A stretch of 25,001 bases of DNA from assembly GCA_026770575.1 (NCBI GenBank), contig MU657232.1, positions 15,078-40,078 on the forward strand. The letters are read 5' to 3'. This DNA is from Pelagophyceae sp. CCMP2097 (taxonomy: Eukaryota; Sar; Pelagophyceae). Shown here in pieces: positions 1-9,158 of the stretch. Numbering within the stretch: the stretch's first letter is position 1; every line of letters begins with the position of its first letter. The notes below the pieces were generated by a model, which saw only the letters and a program-made list of their open reading frames with translations, was not told the origin of the DNA and made no database searches. The position numbers were made by a program, and so were the translations under genes.

Positions 1-10
1 GGGCAGCAAC

Positions 11-135
11 TCGGCCGATTCAGCGATTGGTGGTTGATGCGATTGCTAAAATTGGGAGTGGAGGTCGAGCAGGAGCCTCATTGGAATCATCATAGAAGAA
101 GTTTTTGGTCACAAGTTCGAATCTGGTCGGCCGCA
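11..135 (+). other. tRNA-like (tRNA-derived) sequence
   Basis: The 5' bases 11-17 pair with 128-134 as an acceptor-like stem, with one terminal mismatch. A D-arm-like hairpin follows at 20-37 with a TTGGTGG-containing loop. A T-arm with a TTCGAAT loop lies at 111-127, close to the pol III B-box consensus. The middle is about 45 nt too long for a normal tRNA and the anticodon arm is poor, so this is a tRNA-derived element such as the head of a SINE rather than a working tRNA. An A-rich stretch follows directly, as in SINE bodies. The T-arm part is repeated at 323-347. Confidence 0.45.
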
Positions 136-518
136 AAAAAACAAGAAAAAATAGCTCAAGAAAAAATAAAAAAATAAAAAATAAAATAGGAGGATTTGAA
201 GGTTCAGCGATAAGTTAAATAATTTTAATTATTTACGTGGGCATTGCAATGGGATTTGGCTGTATCCTTCGGGTCCTCCGTGTGCCTCCGACGCGCTCTT
301 GTAATAGAAGAAGTTTTTGGTCACAGGTTCGAATCTGGTCGGCCGCAAAAAAAACAAAAAACAAATAGCTCAATAAGAAATATAAAAATAAAAATAAAGA
401 CAAGGGGGATTTGAAGGTTCAGCGATTAGTTAAATAATTTTAATTATTTACGTGGGCATTGCAATGGGATTTGGCTGTATCCTTCGGGTCCTCCGTGTGC
501 CTCCGGCGCGCTCTTGTA
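92..518 (+). repeat. Tandem duplication of a ~212-bp tRNA-tail plus A-rich module
   Basis: Unit 1 is 92-303 and unit 2 is 304-518. Each runs T-arm and acceptor-like end (GGTCGGCCGCA), an A-rich linker, then a 120-nt segment that is almost identical in both. That segment contains a perfect 9-bp AT-only hairpin (216-224 with 227-235, and 431-439 with 442-450) and ends CTTGTAATAG. The copies differ by a few substitutions and by A-tract length, so the duplication is fairly young. A third start (ATAGATGGGG) at 519 diverges at once. Confidence 0.8.
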
Positions 519-682
519 ATAGATGGGGAGAGCTACAAGCAGTGGCGGCATTTAGGGAGGTTCAGCAAAAAAAAATCCGTAAAGGGAAAATCCGTAAAAG
601 ATTGAAAGCAACTTAAGCCCGAGATTTGAATTGAGCCCAACATATTGTAAACACACACTCGATTCGAAGTCGAGAGACTCTG

Positions 683-934
683 ATGGTGGTCATCGAGGCT
701 GTTGCCGCGCTTGTGGGCTTGTCGCTCTGCGCCGTGTTCGCCGAGGCGATGCACGACAAGGAAGGAGCGCCGCGCTGTGCGCCGCGCTGCTGCGCTGGCT
801 ACCTAGGCGTCTTCGAGGCGTGCTGTGGGCCGTTCGACGCCATGCTCGGCTATCGCAGCGCCCGCCCGCGCGCTCTACACAACGGCATCAAGCGCTCGTA
901 TGGCTTCCAGTACCAAAGCCTCAATTCTCCGTAG
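683..934 (+). CDS. Possible small Cys-rich secreted or membrane protein, function unknown
   Basis: An 83-codon frame starts with a hydrophobic stretch (VVIEAVAALVGLSLCAVFAEA) that could be a signal peptide or membrane anchor. It is followed by a Cys-rich middle (RCAPRCCAGYLGVFEACCG) and a basic, aromatic C-terminal part. GC content rises sharply at this frame compared with the AT-rich DNA before it. I do not recognise a family. A donor-like CC|GTAGAT at the end means it could be the first exon of a longer gene. No upstream regulatory site was identified. The frame may be chance, because GC-rich DNA here opens many frames. Confidence 0.3.
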   Translation: MVVIEAVAALVGLSLCAVFAEAMHDKEGAPRCAPRCCAGYLGVFEACCGPFDAMLGYRSARPRALHNGIKRSYGFQYQSLNSP

Positions 935-1325
935 ATAGATTCCGATGAAAGCGCGCGCCGGCGGGTCTCCAGCGCACCGTGCCAAAAGTCACTTCTGGCG
1001 GCGCGGCCATTTCGAGCCCGGGCGATGCGCGCCGCTCGGGGGGGGGTGGTACTAGCGACCTCGGCCGACTCCGCCACTTGCCGCGCGTCCGCAGCGACCG
1101 CCAGCGCCGATTAGAATGAAAGGCAATTTAAGAACCATGGCAATTTAAGAACCGTTCGCGAAAATTTTCGACGCGCGCGTCAGTGCGCTTTTGGGCCGCC
1201 GCGCGCGGTCATGAACTAGTTTTTCAGAGCTATAGACTGTTTTCGGAGCTACAGACTAGTTTTTCAGAGCGTTCTCGGCGCCTCTGTCGCGACCCAACGC
1301 TCCGAAATTCGATTTAAGAGACTGA
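935..1325. other. No gene seen; short tandem repeats
   Basis: No convincing coding sequence. GCAATTTAAGAACC occurs twice near 1123-1150. Around 1212-1270 a ~20-bp unit with consensus GACTAGTTTTTCAGAGCTAC is present three times with drift. Confidence 0.6.
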
Positions 1326-1763
1326 CAGTCGATTTTAGATCAGCTTCATGGTCCGTTAAGGTTTTGTCTGATACGTTTTCGTTTGTAAGTTCAATATATT
1401 GGATGAAAATTCGAAAATATAGCGACACTTTACCTCGCCAAAGTCATCATACCGATTTTTGCGTTGTTCCAGAGAGCTGACGACGAAGAGACTTAGTCAC
1501 ACGGGTGCGGAATCAGACGCTGCACCCCCCTGTCTCGGTGGCAGGGTCCTCAGCTCCCTTGGGAATACTTCAATATTTTGACGCGCCAAATTTTGAAATA
1601 TTTTCCAGAGGGCGTCAGGCGCTCCTTTCAAGCGCGCCGACACGCGAGTCAGGCGGCGCATCTCGGCGTCTTGAAAGGAGCCAGACGCCCCCTGGAAAGT
1701 ATTTCAAAATTTTCGCGTCATCTTACGGAAGAGAGAGACCCGAAGCTGATCTAAAATCGACTG
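1326..1763. mobile_element. MITE-like element with 22-bp perfect terminal inverted repeats
   Basis: The left end 1326-1347 (starting CAGTCGATTTTAGATCAGC) is the exact reverse complement of 1742-1763. The 438-bp interval has no long coding frame and contains a second, larger hairpin (1579-1720). This fits a non-autonomous DNA transposon or a foldback element. I found no clear target-site duplication next to the repeats, so the true ends could lie slightly outside. Confidence 0.6.
1579..1720. repeat. Long imperfect hairpin nested in the TIR element
   Basis: Arms 1579-1632 and 1670-1720 are near-perfect reverse complements over about 51 bp, with a few mismatches and small gaps around a 37-nt loop. 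The RNA from either strand could fold into a ~50-bp stem, similar in size to miRNA or siRNA precursors. Nothing in the sequence shows that it is transcribed. Confidence 0.75.
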
Positions 1764-2021
1764 CTGGGTTGGCGTATTGGCACGTATACACGCCGCAGAG
1801 GCGCCTTAAGCGGCCGGTTCTTATATTGCCGTTTAGTCCCGGACTATAGGCGAGGTTAAAGGTCGGCGGCGAGGTCGGGCCGACCCACCTCCAGTGACCC
1901 CTATACGGGCGTGAACGCAAGGCTGCGCCGTGCCGTGCAGGGCACGAGTGCTGAGGGCAAGTCTGCGAGACCCTCGGGGCCACCGACCGTCGGAGAGATC
2001 GACGAAAATTTTGAAACTTAC

Positions 2022-2263
2022 CATACTTGCAGGGGCCGCCGTGACATGGGCCGCGGGGCCTTTGTGTGCTGCGCTTGGTGCGCGTGCCGGTCCTCGCTCG
2101 TCACCGCGAGCGGCCCGCGGTGCGCGGCAGCGGCGGCTTCACCGTGCCCTTGGAAACGACCACCTAGACCGTGTGTCGTTTGAAACGCTACGACGCCGAG
2201 ACGATGCGCGTCACGCACCATCTTCACCGCGTCGTCCGCCCGCGGGTTGCCCTTGGGCGCCAT
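2022..2263 (-). CDS. Possible 5' part of a small spliced gene, function unknown
   Basis: The minus strand shows three short segments that join in phase with splice sites like those of the two solid genes here. They are 2263-2219 (ATG, MAPKGNPRADDAVKM, then GTGCGT), 2163-2105 (after TAG|G, VVVSKGTVKPPLPRTAGRS, then GTGACG) and 2059-2022 (after AAG|G, then GTAAGT). The result is a small basic protein start that I cannot assign to a family. I found no convincing fourth exon or stop, so the model is incomplete. The phase match could be chance over such short segments. Confidence 0.25.
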
Positions 2264-2554
2264 GCTGGGCGCGCCGCCAGCGGCTGAAACGGGCCCGCAC
2301 CCACGCCTGGCGCCCCACGAGTTCAAACTCTTCCTCGGACTATCACCGGACTATCAAATTCTCTACTTTCGATCGCAGCTGCGCGACGACGCGGTCGACT
2401 CTGACAAAACTTCTTGAATATTATCGTAGAGGAGACCTACTTCTTTCCAACGCCGTATCTAACTCCAACAAAGCCGCCCGCGTCGAGGCTGCAGAAGCAC
2501 CAACGTCTGATAATAGCGCCTTAAATAGTCCGGCAAAAAAAACGCCACTGCGTG
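2264..2554. other. No gene seen between the candidate gene and the second TIR element
   Basis: I see no homology-supported frame and no clear repeat here apart from a short duplicated CGGACTATCA near 2336-2356. Confidence 0.5.
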
Positions 2555-3122
2555 TACAAGCTGGTTCGGGCATGAAACTGATATTGCATTGCGTCGTTTT
2601 TTGACAAAAATATTGCGACCTTCGACTGGAGCTTCCGGTGCCCGCGCAAGCACCCCAAGGAAAAGTCCGCGAGACATCTACTTTCACGATTGACCATCTC
2701 TTGCAAAAATTACAGCCGATTTTACACATACGTAGCTATAAACACACACCACATTTTCCTCAAATAGAGAGAAGAAACGCCCGTTTTTTTGAAAAAATAC
2801 GGGCCAACTGGAGCTTTTAAAGAACCTTCCCGCGGAATTTAGGCAAGGTATTCCAGAGGTTGCTCGACGTAGCCGTCTTACAAACGGCCTTACGCGCCCA
2901 TCGGCGGCGGGTGAACAAAAATCGGAGGTACCCTTGGGTGTTAACGGCCGTCGCCAAAGTCGCCAAATCAATTTTCTCGGCCCATATATGACGTGCCAAA
3001 GTTCACCCTCCGGCGCTGGAGGCGTCTCGGCGCCCCGCATACGACCCCGGCAACTATACCTCCAAAGACCTTCTCAAATTTCCGCGAGAAATTCAGCAGT
3101 TTCATGCCCGAACCAGCTTGTA
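2555..3122. mobile_element. MITE-like element with 26-bp perfect terminal inverted repeats
   Basis: The left end 2555-2580 (starting TACAAGCTGGTTCGGGCATG) is the exact reverse complement of 3097-3122. The bases just outside both ends read GTG, a possible 3-bp target-site duplication. The 568-bp interior has no coding frame I can support and holds an AT-cored hairpin at 2779-2804 (GCCCGT and ACGGGC around T/A runs). The TIR differs from that of the 1326-1763 element, so these are two families. Confidence 0.6.
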
Positions 3123-3132
3123 GTGTTACATT

Positions 3133-3162
3133 ACTTGCTTATAATCCACCCTGGGTGGGGCT
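3133..3162 (+). repeat. Dispersed ~30-nt motif, copy a
   Basis: The segment reads CTTGCTTATAATCC then CACCCTGGGTGGGGCT. It holds a small inverted repeat, CCACCC-T-GGGTGG. Close copies lie at 11021-11050 and 21011-21043, and a partial copy at 20718-20733. This copy is ten bases outside the right end of the second TIR element. Confidence 0.75.
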
Positions 3163-4165
3163 CTAGTCCGGAGGGGTCTATATCAATACAAGGGGTATCG
3201 CCAGTGACGCCGGGGACTTTCTGGCAATCGCAGTTTTCGTCGGTTGGAGTTTGGCTCTGTTGGGAGTAATAGAGGACGTCGCGCTGAGTCCCATGATGCC
3301 GAGACCTATAGACATTGTTTGTTTAAAACGCTCAAACTAAAAATCTGAACGTCTGTTTTGGCTCGTCTGAAGCGCCACTCGCGGCAATCGTACAGGATTC
3401 GTCATATACCACCCCAGTGCGTATGGACCCACCCCGTCACATAGCCAGAATTTCGATCCCTGCGGTCCTGCGATTGCCAGTCGGGCCCGAACCTTCGCAA
3501 TAAGGAGGCAAAATCAATTCAAAATCAAGGTAAGGAGGCAAATAAAGATTTTATGAAGTCCAAAATATTGGGGGAAGCGCTTGTTCACGCCCTTGCAAGG
3601 CGCCCTCCTCGAGGCTGATCATGTCACGGACACCCCGGGGGGCAGGGAGGCCCATAGCGACCACGCCCACCCCCGCAGGCGGCCTCTGGGAGGCACAACT
3701 TTGCGTCACTTGAGGTCGGCTTTATCGCCGATACCCCTTGTAAACCTCGAAACGAAGGCAGGCTACTAGGCCGGAAGGCCCTTGGCCATGCCTTGGAGCG
3801 CGCGTCGCCAGTTTCCCGGGGCGTCTCCTCGCTGAGGTAATGGCCGCCAATAACTTTGGCCCTTTGTTCTTGGTCTGTCGGAAAGCCCTGCGGGTTGCGA
3901 TGGCGCTAGTTGGCGTGTCGGTGCTAAAGCAAAGGGTGAAGACCGATTTTGAATGTCTCAGGGTTGGGTCCGATCCTCTGCTCTGGCACTTTGGCTTCCG
4001 GCGCTAAAGTAGATTGTCTGCGAGACTTAATTTAAAAAAGTGTGAAGAAAAAAAATGTTGAAAACGTGTCCAGGAAGAGCATGCCATTGTCACCGGTGCA
4101 TCAAGAGTCCCGCTCCATGCGCTATCTCTGCACATGTAGTGGTCAGTGTAGCGTGGGGATGCAAA
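3163..4165. other. No gene seen; short repeats only
   Basis: No coding sequence I can support. TAAGGAGGCAAA occurs at 3501 and 3531. The segment 3696-3742 is a dispersed repeat listed separately. 3184-3197 carries a short inverted match (TACAAGGGGTATCG) to that same repeat. Confidence 0.55.
3696..3763 (+). repeat. Dispersed repeat, copy 1 (partner at 8017-8153)
   Basis: The segment ending GGCTTTATCGCCGATACCCC then TTGTA is shared with 8041-8066, and the match extends upstream through ACTTTGCGYCACTT. Downstream the AACCTCGAAACGA part also matches, but in the other copy it is separated by about 63 extra bases. It is therefore a copied element, not a chance match. No function seen. Confidence 0.7.
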
Positions 4166-4170
4166 ATTAA

Positions 4171-5235
4171 AGGGGAGAGACCACCGCCGTAGTCATGGGC
4201 ACGTAGCTGCTCGAACCCACCTCCGCCGCGGGCACGCAGCAGCTCGGGGCCCTCACCATCACGGGCACACGACTGCTCAAACCAGCATCGCCGCAGACGC
4301 ACGGCCGCTTCCGATCCAAAGCAGTCACGGGCGCACAGCAGCTCAAAAAAAACGCCGCCGTCAAATGCACGCAGCAAGTCAGAGCCGCGACAGTCGTGGG
4401 CACACAGCATCTCGGAGTCGCCGCCGCCGTGGGTGCACGGTCGCTTGGAACCACAGCCGTCACGGGGGTGCATATAAGGGAAAAAACGCTGCCGCAGACG
4501 AGAGCACGCGGCTGCTCAGGGGCCGCCACCGCCGCGAGCAAGCAACAGTTTGGAGCCGTCACCGCCACGAGCACACAGCCTCCCGAAGCCATCACCGTCA
4601 CGGTCACACAGCTGATCTGAGCCAAAAACTGTCGCGGGCACACGTTGGTTCAAGGCCACCACCGTCAAAGGCACGCGGCGAATTTGAAGTCACCACCGTC
4701 ACGGGCGCACAGCATCAAGGAACCACCGCCGTCGCAAGCACACGGTTGCCCGGAGCCACCGCCGCCACGGGGGTGAAGATAAAAAAAGGGGGGAGAGACC
4801 ACCGCCGTAGTCGTGGGCGCGCAGCTGCTCAGAGCCACCTCCGGCGCGGGCACGCAACAGCTCGGGTCCATCACCTCCACGGGCTCACGGCTGCCTGAAA
4901 CCAGCGCCGCCACGGGCGCATGGCCGCTTCCGATCCAATGCAGTCACGGGCGCACGGCGGCTAAAAAAAAACGCCGCCGTCTAAAGCGCGCAGCAAGTCT
5001 TTTCCGTGACAGTCGTGGGCGCACGGCATCTCGGATCCACCACCGCCATGGGTGCACGGCCGCCCGGAACCAAAGCCGTCACGGGGGGGGGCAAAAAAGG
5101 GGGGACCACCGCCGTAGACGTGAGCATACGGCTGCTCAGGGGCCGCCACCGCTGCGGCCGCGCAAGCCGCCGCCGCCGCGGCCGCACAGCTTCCCGGAGC
5201 CAACGCTGGCGCGAGCACACGGTCTCACAGAGCCT
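4171..5235. repeat. 33-bp minisatellite, two composite blocks
   Basis: Units of about 33 bp carry GGGCRCACGGCTGCTCGG, ANCC and CCGCCGTCAC-like segments. Variant units come in a fixed order, giving block 1 (4171-4780) and block 2 (4781-5235). Each block opens with an A-run, GGGGAGAGACC and ACCGCCGTAGTC. Because 33 is a multiple of three, long frames are open on both strands with an 11-residue period (for example CVPTTVAAPSR on minus, HTAARSHHRRG on plus). I do not take these frames as genes. A third block in the same order lies at 21091-21625. Confidence 0.85.
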
Positions 5236-5246
5236 CCGTCGTCACA

Positions 5247-7224
5247 TCATGCCCGCGCAGGTGCGAGTCGTAAGAGGTGTTGGCTCTCACGGACAAACCA
5301 GTCGCCCCAATGGGAAACAAAGCAGCGCGTGAGCAAGGAAGAGGCGGTCTTGTGCGTGGCGTTGGGCGAGTGCGTCGGCGCAATGATAATCGGGGAAAGA
5401 CCAATGGCCGCCAAGAGCGGGTCCACTCCAACCACAAAAGAAGCGCCGTGCGACGCCAGGATCATGCGGATCTCCAGCTGCCACGCCGCTCGGATGACGC
5501 CGACGCCCGTCATGTCGCACTCGAGGAAGAAGTGGGCCGCATCCGCGCGACCGCCCAGCTGCCGGTGGCAGAGGTCACAAAAATTGACGGGCGGGCCGCC
5601 CGGGATAAATTTGCTGCGGGTCGCCGAGAAGAGGCGGTACCTTTCACACAAAACGACGAGGAGGGCCATAGTGCCGCCACAAGCCTGCTGCGACATGACA
5701 AACTCCTTTTGCCACTCGCGCGTCAGCGGGGCATACCCAAGGACTGCATCGCTCTGCATCGCCATCCACAGCCGCGGCGTCGTTTTGAAGCCGCTGATTC
5801 GCACTGCTCCGCCACTCCTTTTCGAAGGCATCGAGAGCCACACGCACCACGGACTTCCACTCCGCCTTGGGCTCGTTGCCGTTGGGCAACGCCACGCCGA
5901 GGGCACTCGCGGCGCGGGCCATGGCGTGCGTGACGGAAACCTTCACAAAGGCCGGCGCCTTGTACGCTTGGAAGCACGCGAGGGCCTTGGCACGGGGCCC
6001 TTCTTTGGATATCGCCGCCAGCTTCCGGCTAAAACCAAGGCGCGCAGCATGTCTTCTGCCTATAAGAGAACTCTCGCCCATGAGCTCGCACACCACCTCG
6101 TGCGGGTAGTACGAAGCGACGCCGGTGCCCATAATGCTGCACATCGCTCTGAAATAAATCGACTCGGCCTTGTCCGCCACGGCGACAGATAGGCCCCCCA
6201 TAACGCCGTGAGGTTGTTCCAGCGCCGAGCGGAGGTGGCAATTCGCCGTCTGGAGCAGGTGGCCCCTTTTAAGCGACGAGACAAGCAGCACCGTCGAGTT
6301 CATGCTGGCGAGGATGCCCTCGGCCACGCCGAACCGCTTCGTAAGCGCAAAACTGGGGTTCATCATGCAGTCAAAGTAGTCGCCCAGGTACTTCAGGTAA
6401 GGCCGGTACAGCAGCGTCTCTTCCTGCGGCGGTACAAACGTCGCCATCCGCGAATTCGGGGGAAAGAAAGGCACGAGCTCCCCGGGGGGCCAACTCCACA
6501 CCACCACCGTGTTGAGCCGCGCGCGCTCTGCACCGTCGTGCCCCGTGAGCATAAAGCGCGTCTTCTCGGGCGCGTGCTCGAAGCGCATCTCGTTGCACCA
6601 CGCGAGTACGACGCCATAAGCAAGGCGCACCTCGTTCTCCGTGTTGCCGAGAATCAGGATGTCATCCGTCTTCATGATCGCGCCAACCCAAAGCGGCGTA
6701 CCGCCGCGCACGGCGAGTTTGACGCCGAGGCCGGTAGCCTCGAGGATCGCGCGCAGTCCGTCGAGCAGGAACGCAAAACCGTCACCGCTCATGACGCGGC
6801 CCTCCAGCAGCCCACGTTCAAAGTTGACCTTTCCAGAATACCCTCCACACGCCGTCGAAAGTTTAACGCCCGCCATCTCCTGCAGCCGCCAGAACACGGC
6901 CAGCCAGGCACCTCCCAGGCCGCGCAAACGCATCGACTCGAGCACGTCCTCGCGGCCTGCGCTGAGGAAGGCCCGGCGAATGTCGATTTGGAGCACGTAC
7001 GTGGGCAGCCCCATGCCGAGGAGGCGCATCGCCAGGATCTCGCGCGCAAGCCAGAGCTGGATGTTGCAGTCAGCACCCGGGTTCGACTCATCCTGCAGCC
7101 ACGAGACGGGGTGCGCGACGAGGCACCACTCATGGGCGCGTTTGCCCCCGTCGCGGCCGCCGCGGCCGCAGTGGTCGCGGCGGTTCGGCGCGTCGCAGCA
7201 GGCGCAGACTTTGCAAAAAGAAGG
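5247..7224 (-). pseudogene. Decayed LINE-type (non-LTR) retrotransposon: reverse transcriptase plus zf-RVT-like tail
   Basis: This codes for an RNA-dependent DNA polymerase that would copy element RNA into genomic DNA. One frame runs from 7224 to a stop at 5644, with a first Met at 7029. From that Met it has LQIDIRRAF at 14-21 (first catalytic Asp), ERGLLEGRVMSGDGFAFLLD at 71-90 (where functional enzymes usually keep a Gln-Gly) and MKTDDILILG at 119-128, with KTDD in place of the usual YADD. A +1-type frame change near 5800 moves homology to a second frame ending at 5247. That frame carries C-x2-C-x11-H-x4-C near 5577-5517, as in the zinc-finger tail of LINE polyproteins. No endonuclease domain is visible upstream, so it is also 5'-truncated. 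The 3' end abuts the 33-bp minisatellite. The frameshift and altered motifs suggest an inactive copy, though both DD aspartates remain. Confidence 0.8.
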
Positions 7225-7227
7225 TTA

Positions 7228-8016
7228 CCAACCTTGGGTGCGCCTCCTGGTCCCGCGGTGTCGACGTAAGTCGAACGAGCGATGTTTCGCGGAAACAAGC
7301 GATGCTTTGCGGAATATGGATGGTAAAAGTAAGTTTCGTATGAATAATTATCAGTAACTTACTGGGTAAGTTATGATAAATTACTTTTTGAGCCAGAGTA
7401 ATTTACTTTAGTCGTCAAAAAACGAAGCCCATAATCTAGATGTAATTATCATCACGACGGCGAGCCCACCGCGGGCCATGAACCTCGGAGGCTGTGGAGC
7501 TTGAGAAGAGCGCGCTACTTTCGCAGTCTAATCGGGTCAGTAAAAAATAATTTCTACTTAGAGGAATTCAAGTCCCGAAGAAGCAGAGGCCGACGGGGAA
7601 CGCAAACCGGGCGCGCGCGCCAAGGCCCACGCGGGCCGTGGCGCGGAACATCTCGCAAGGAGCACCGGGGCGGGCGACGAGCTCTCACTATTTGAAATAA
7701 TATACCAATAAGGGTTGATTTAAAGACGCCTCTATAAATTAAGTTTCCCTTTCTTAGGGTAAATTAGGTTAAAAGTGATAGAATACAGTAAGTTTCGTAG
7801 TGTAGTATTCTCTGCTGAGAATATTATCATAATAATCCTTCCATATTGCGGAAACGCGCGATGAATCGCGATGATTTGACGATTCGCGAAAATGCGCGTT
7901 TTTGCGATAAGATCGGAGCGGGCGCATGAATGCCATTTCACCGCCAGCACTTGCGCAGAGATATGAACGCTATAGAAAGACCTACCTGCCCAACCGATTC
8001 TCTCTCTCGGAAGCCA
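7228..8016. other. No gene seen; AT-rich palindromes
   Basis: An imperfect palindrome spans about 7346-7383 (TAACTTAC-TGG-GTAAGTTA core with AATTATCA/TGATAAATT flanks), followed by a weaker AAATTAC/GTAATTT pair to 7411. GTAAGTTTCGTA occurs at 7329 and 7790 in the same orientation, hinting at two copies of a decayed element. No coding sequence supported. Confidence 0.5.
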
Positions 8017-8153
8017 AAACTTTGCGCCACTTTTTGAGACCGGCTTTATCGCCGATACCCCTTGTAGTCGCTAGTAAGAGCCCCCTACCGGACTTGGCTT
8101 GGGTTACCGTCGAACTTGGCTTTTCCTCTCAAACCTCGAACCGAGAGGCGCCG
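8017..8153 (+). repeat. Dispersed repeat, copy 2
   Basis: This matches 3696-3763 at ACTTTGCG-CACTT, GGCTTTATCGCCGATACCCC and AACCTCGAA-CGA. About 63 bases between the last two blocks (8067-8130) are absent from copy 1. Either that piece was inserted here or it was deleted there. Confidence 0.65.
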
Positions 8154-9158
8154 CCCCGCCGCGCACCGACGTCCCCTGGGGTCAAGAGTGTCGCGACGGA
8201 CGCGCCACGACGTCTACACCCCGGGATAACAAGCCTCCTTTCCACTGGAGGCGCACGGGTTGTGGCTGGTGTGCCCGAAAAGGGTGTTGCCTGAAGTGCT
8301 GCCCAGCCACGATGCGGTCAGACTGATCCGATAAGAAGCCGGTTCCACGGCCGGGAGGTACCACGCGTGCGTGTGCAGCCGCCAGACTTCGCCTGGCGGC
8401 TCGGGGAAGGCCATCGGGCCTAGGCTCGCCAGCCCCCAGGGCCCCCCACTTTGCGCGTTCGTTTTGGCGAAAAGTGGCTCGCTGCTCTCGATAACTGCGC
8501 CTCAGGAAGTTTATAACAAATCTTAGGTACTGCATGTATGCACCGATGTCAAACTTTCGAAATTTAAAAAGATATTCCGTTGAACTTTGAACCCGATTAT
8601 CTCGGCGCGGACCCCGTCCGCGGAGCTTAAAAAGACGGAGATTGAAAGTTTGCGTCGAGGCGCGTCGATCGTAACAAACAGATCCTCCGAAAGCCTTAAT
8701 CGTATTTGCCAAAAGCGGGTCTACTATAGGAGCCGAACCTATTGATGAATGGAATCCCGGTCGGTTTTATACAGCACCGAGGGTCTGCGACCCTCCCTCC
8801 CCGGGGACTACCACCAACACCCTCACCCCTGACCCTCCGTGTCGTTACCGCAAAATGGGACATGGATATTGTGTTAGGGGTACTTCGTCGACGAGAGGCG
8901 AGTCCGGCGGTCCACGCCTCTGTGCCTCAAGAGTCCCTGCAGACGGTTCCAGTCACTGTGGACGGTCCCAATGCACGTTCCCAATACACGTGGCATTGCG
9001 ACGTCGCCTGGTCCGCGGGAGGCGCGGCGTCGGCGGCCCACAGCCCCGAAGGACCTTTGCGCTCCGATGATATTTTGCGGGGAATGCGGCCCTGTGCGCT
9101 CCGACGGCTGCCGCGCGCGCGTATCCGCCCCTCGTCCTTTGCTCGGGGCGCGGCGACC
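8154..9158. other. No gene seen; 3' flank of VPS51
   Basis: The part near 9158 is presumably the 3' untranslated region of the minus-strand VPS51 gene. I see no AATAAA-type signal that I would trust. Open frames on the plus strand here continue antisense to VPS51 exons and are not supported. Confidence 0.5.

Noticed and set aside
4813..6192. Plus-strand open frame of 459 codons
   Set aside because: It crosses the 33-bp array and then runs antisense to the reverse transcriptase; composition follows the repeat and no domain is visible.
6208..7269. Plus-strand open frame of 353 codons
   Set aside because: It is antisense to the LINE reverse transcriptase, whose motifs on the minus strand are clear.
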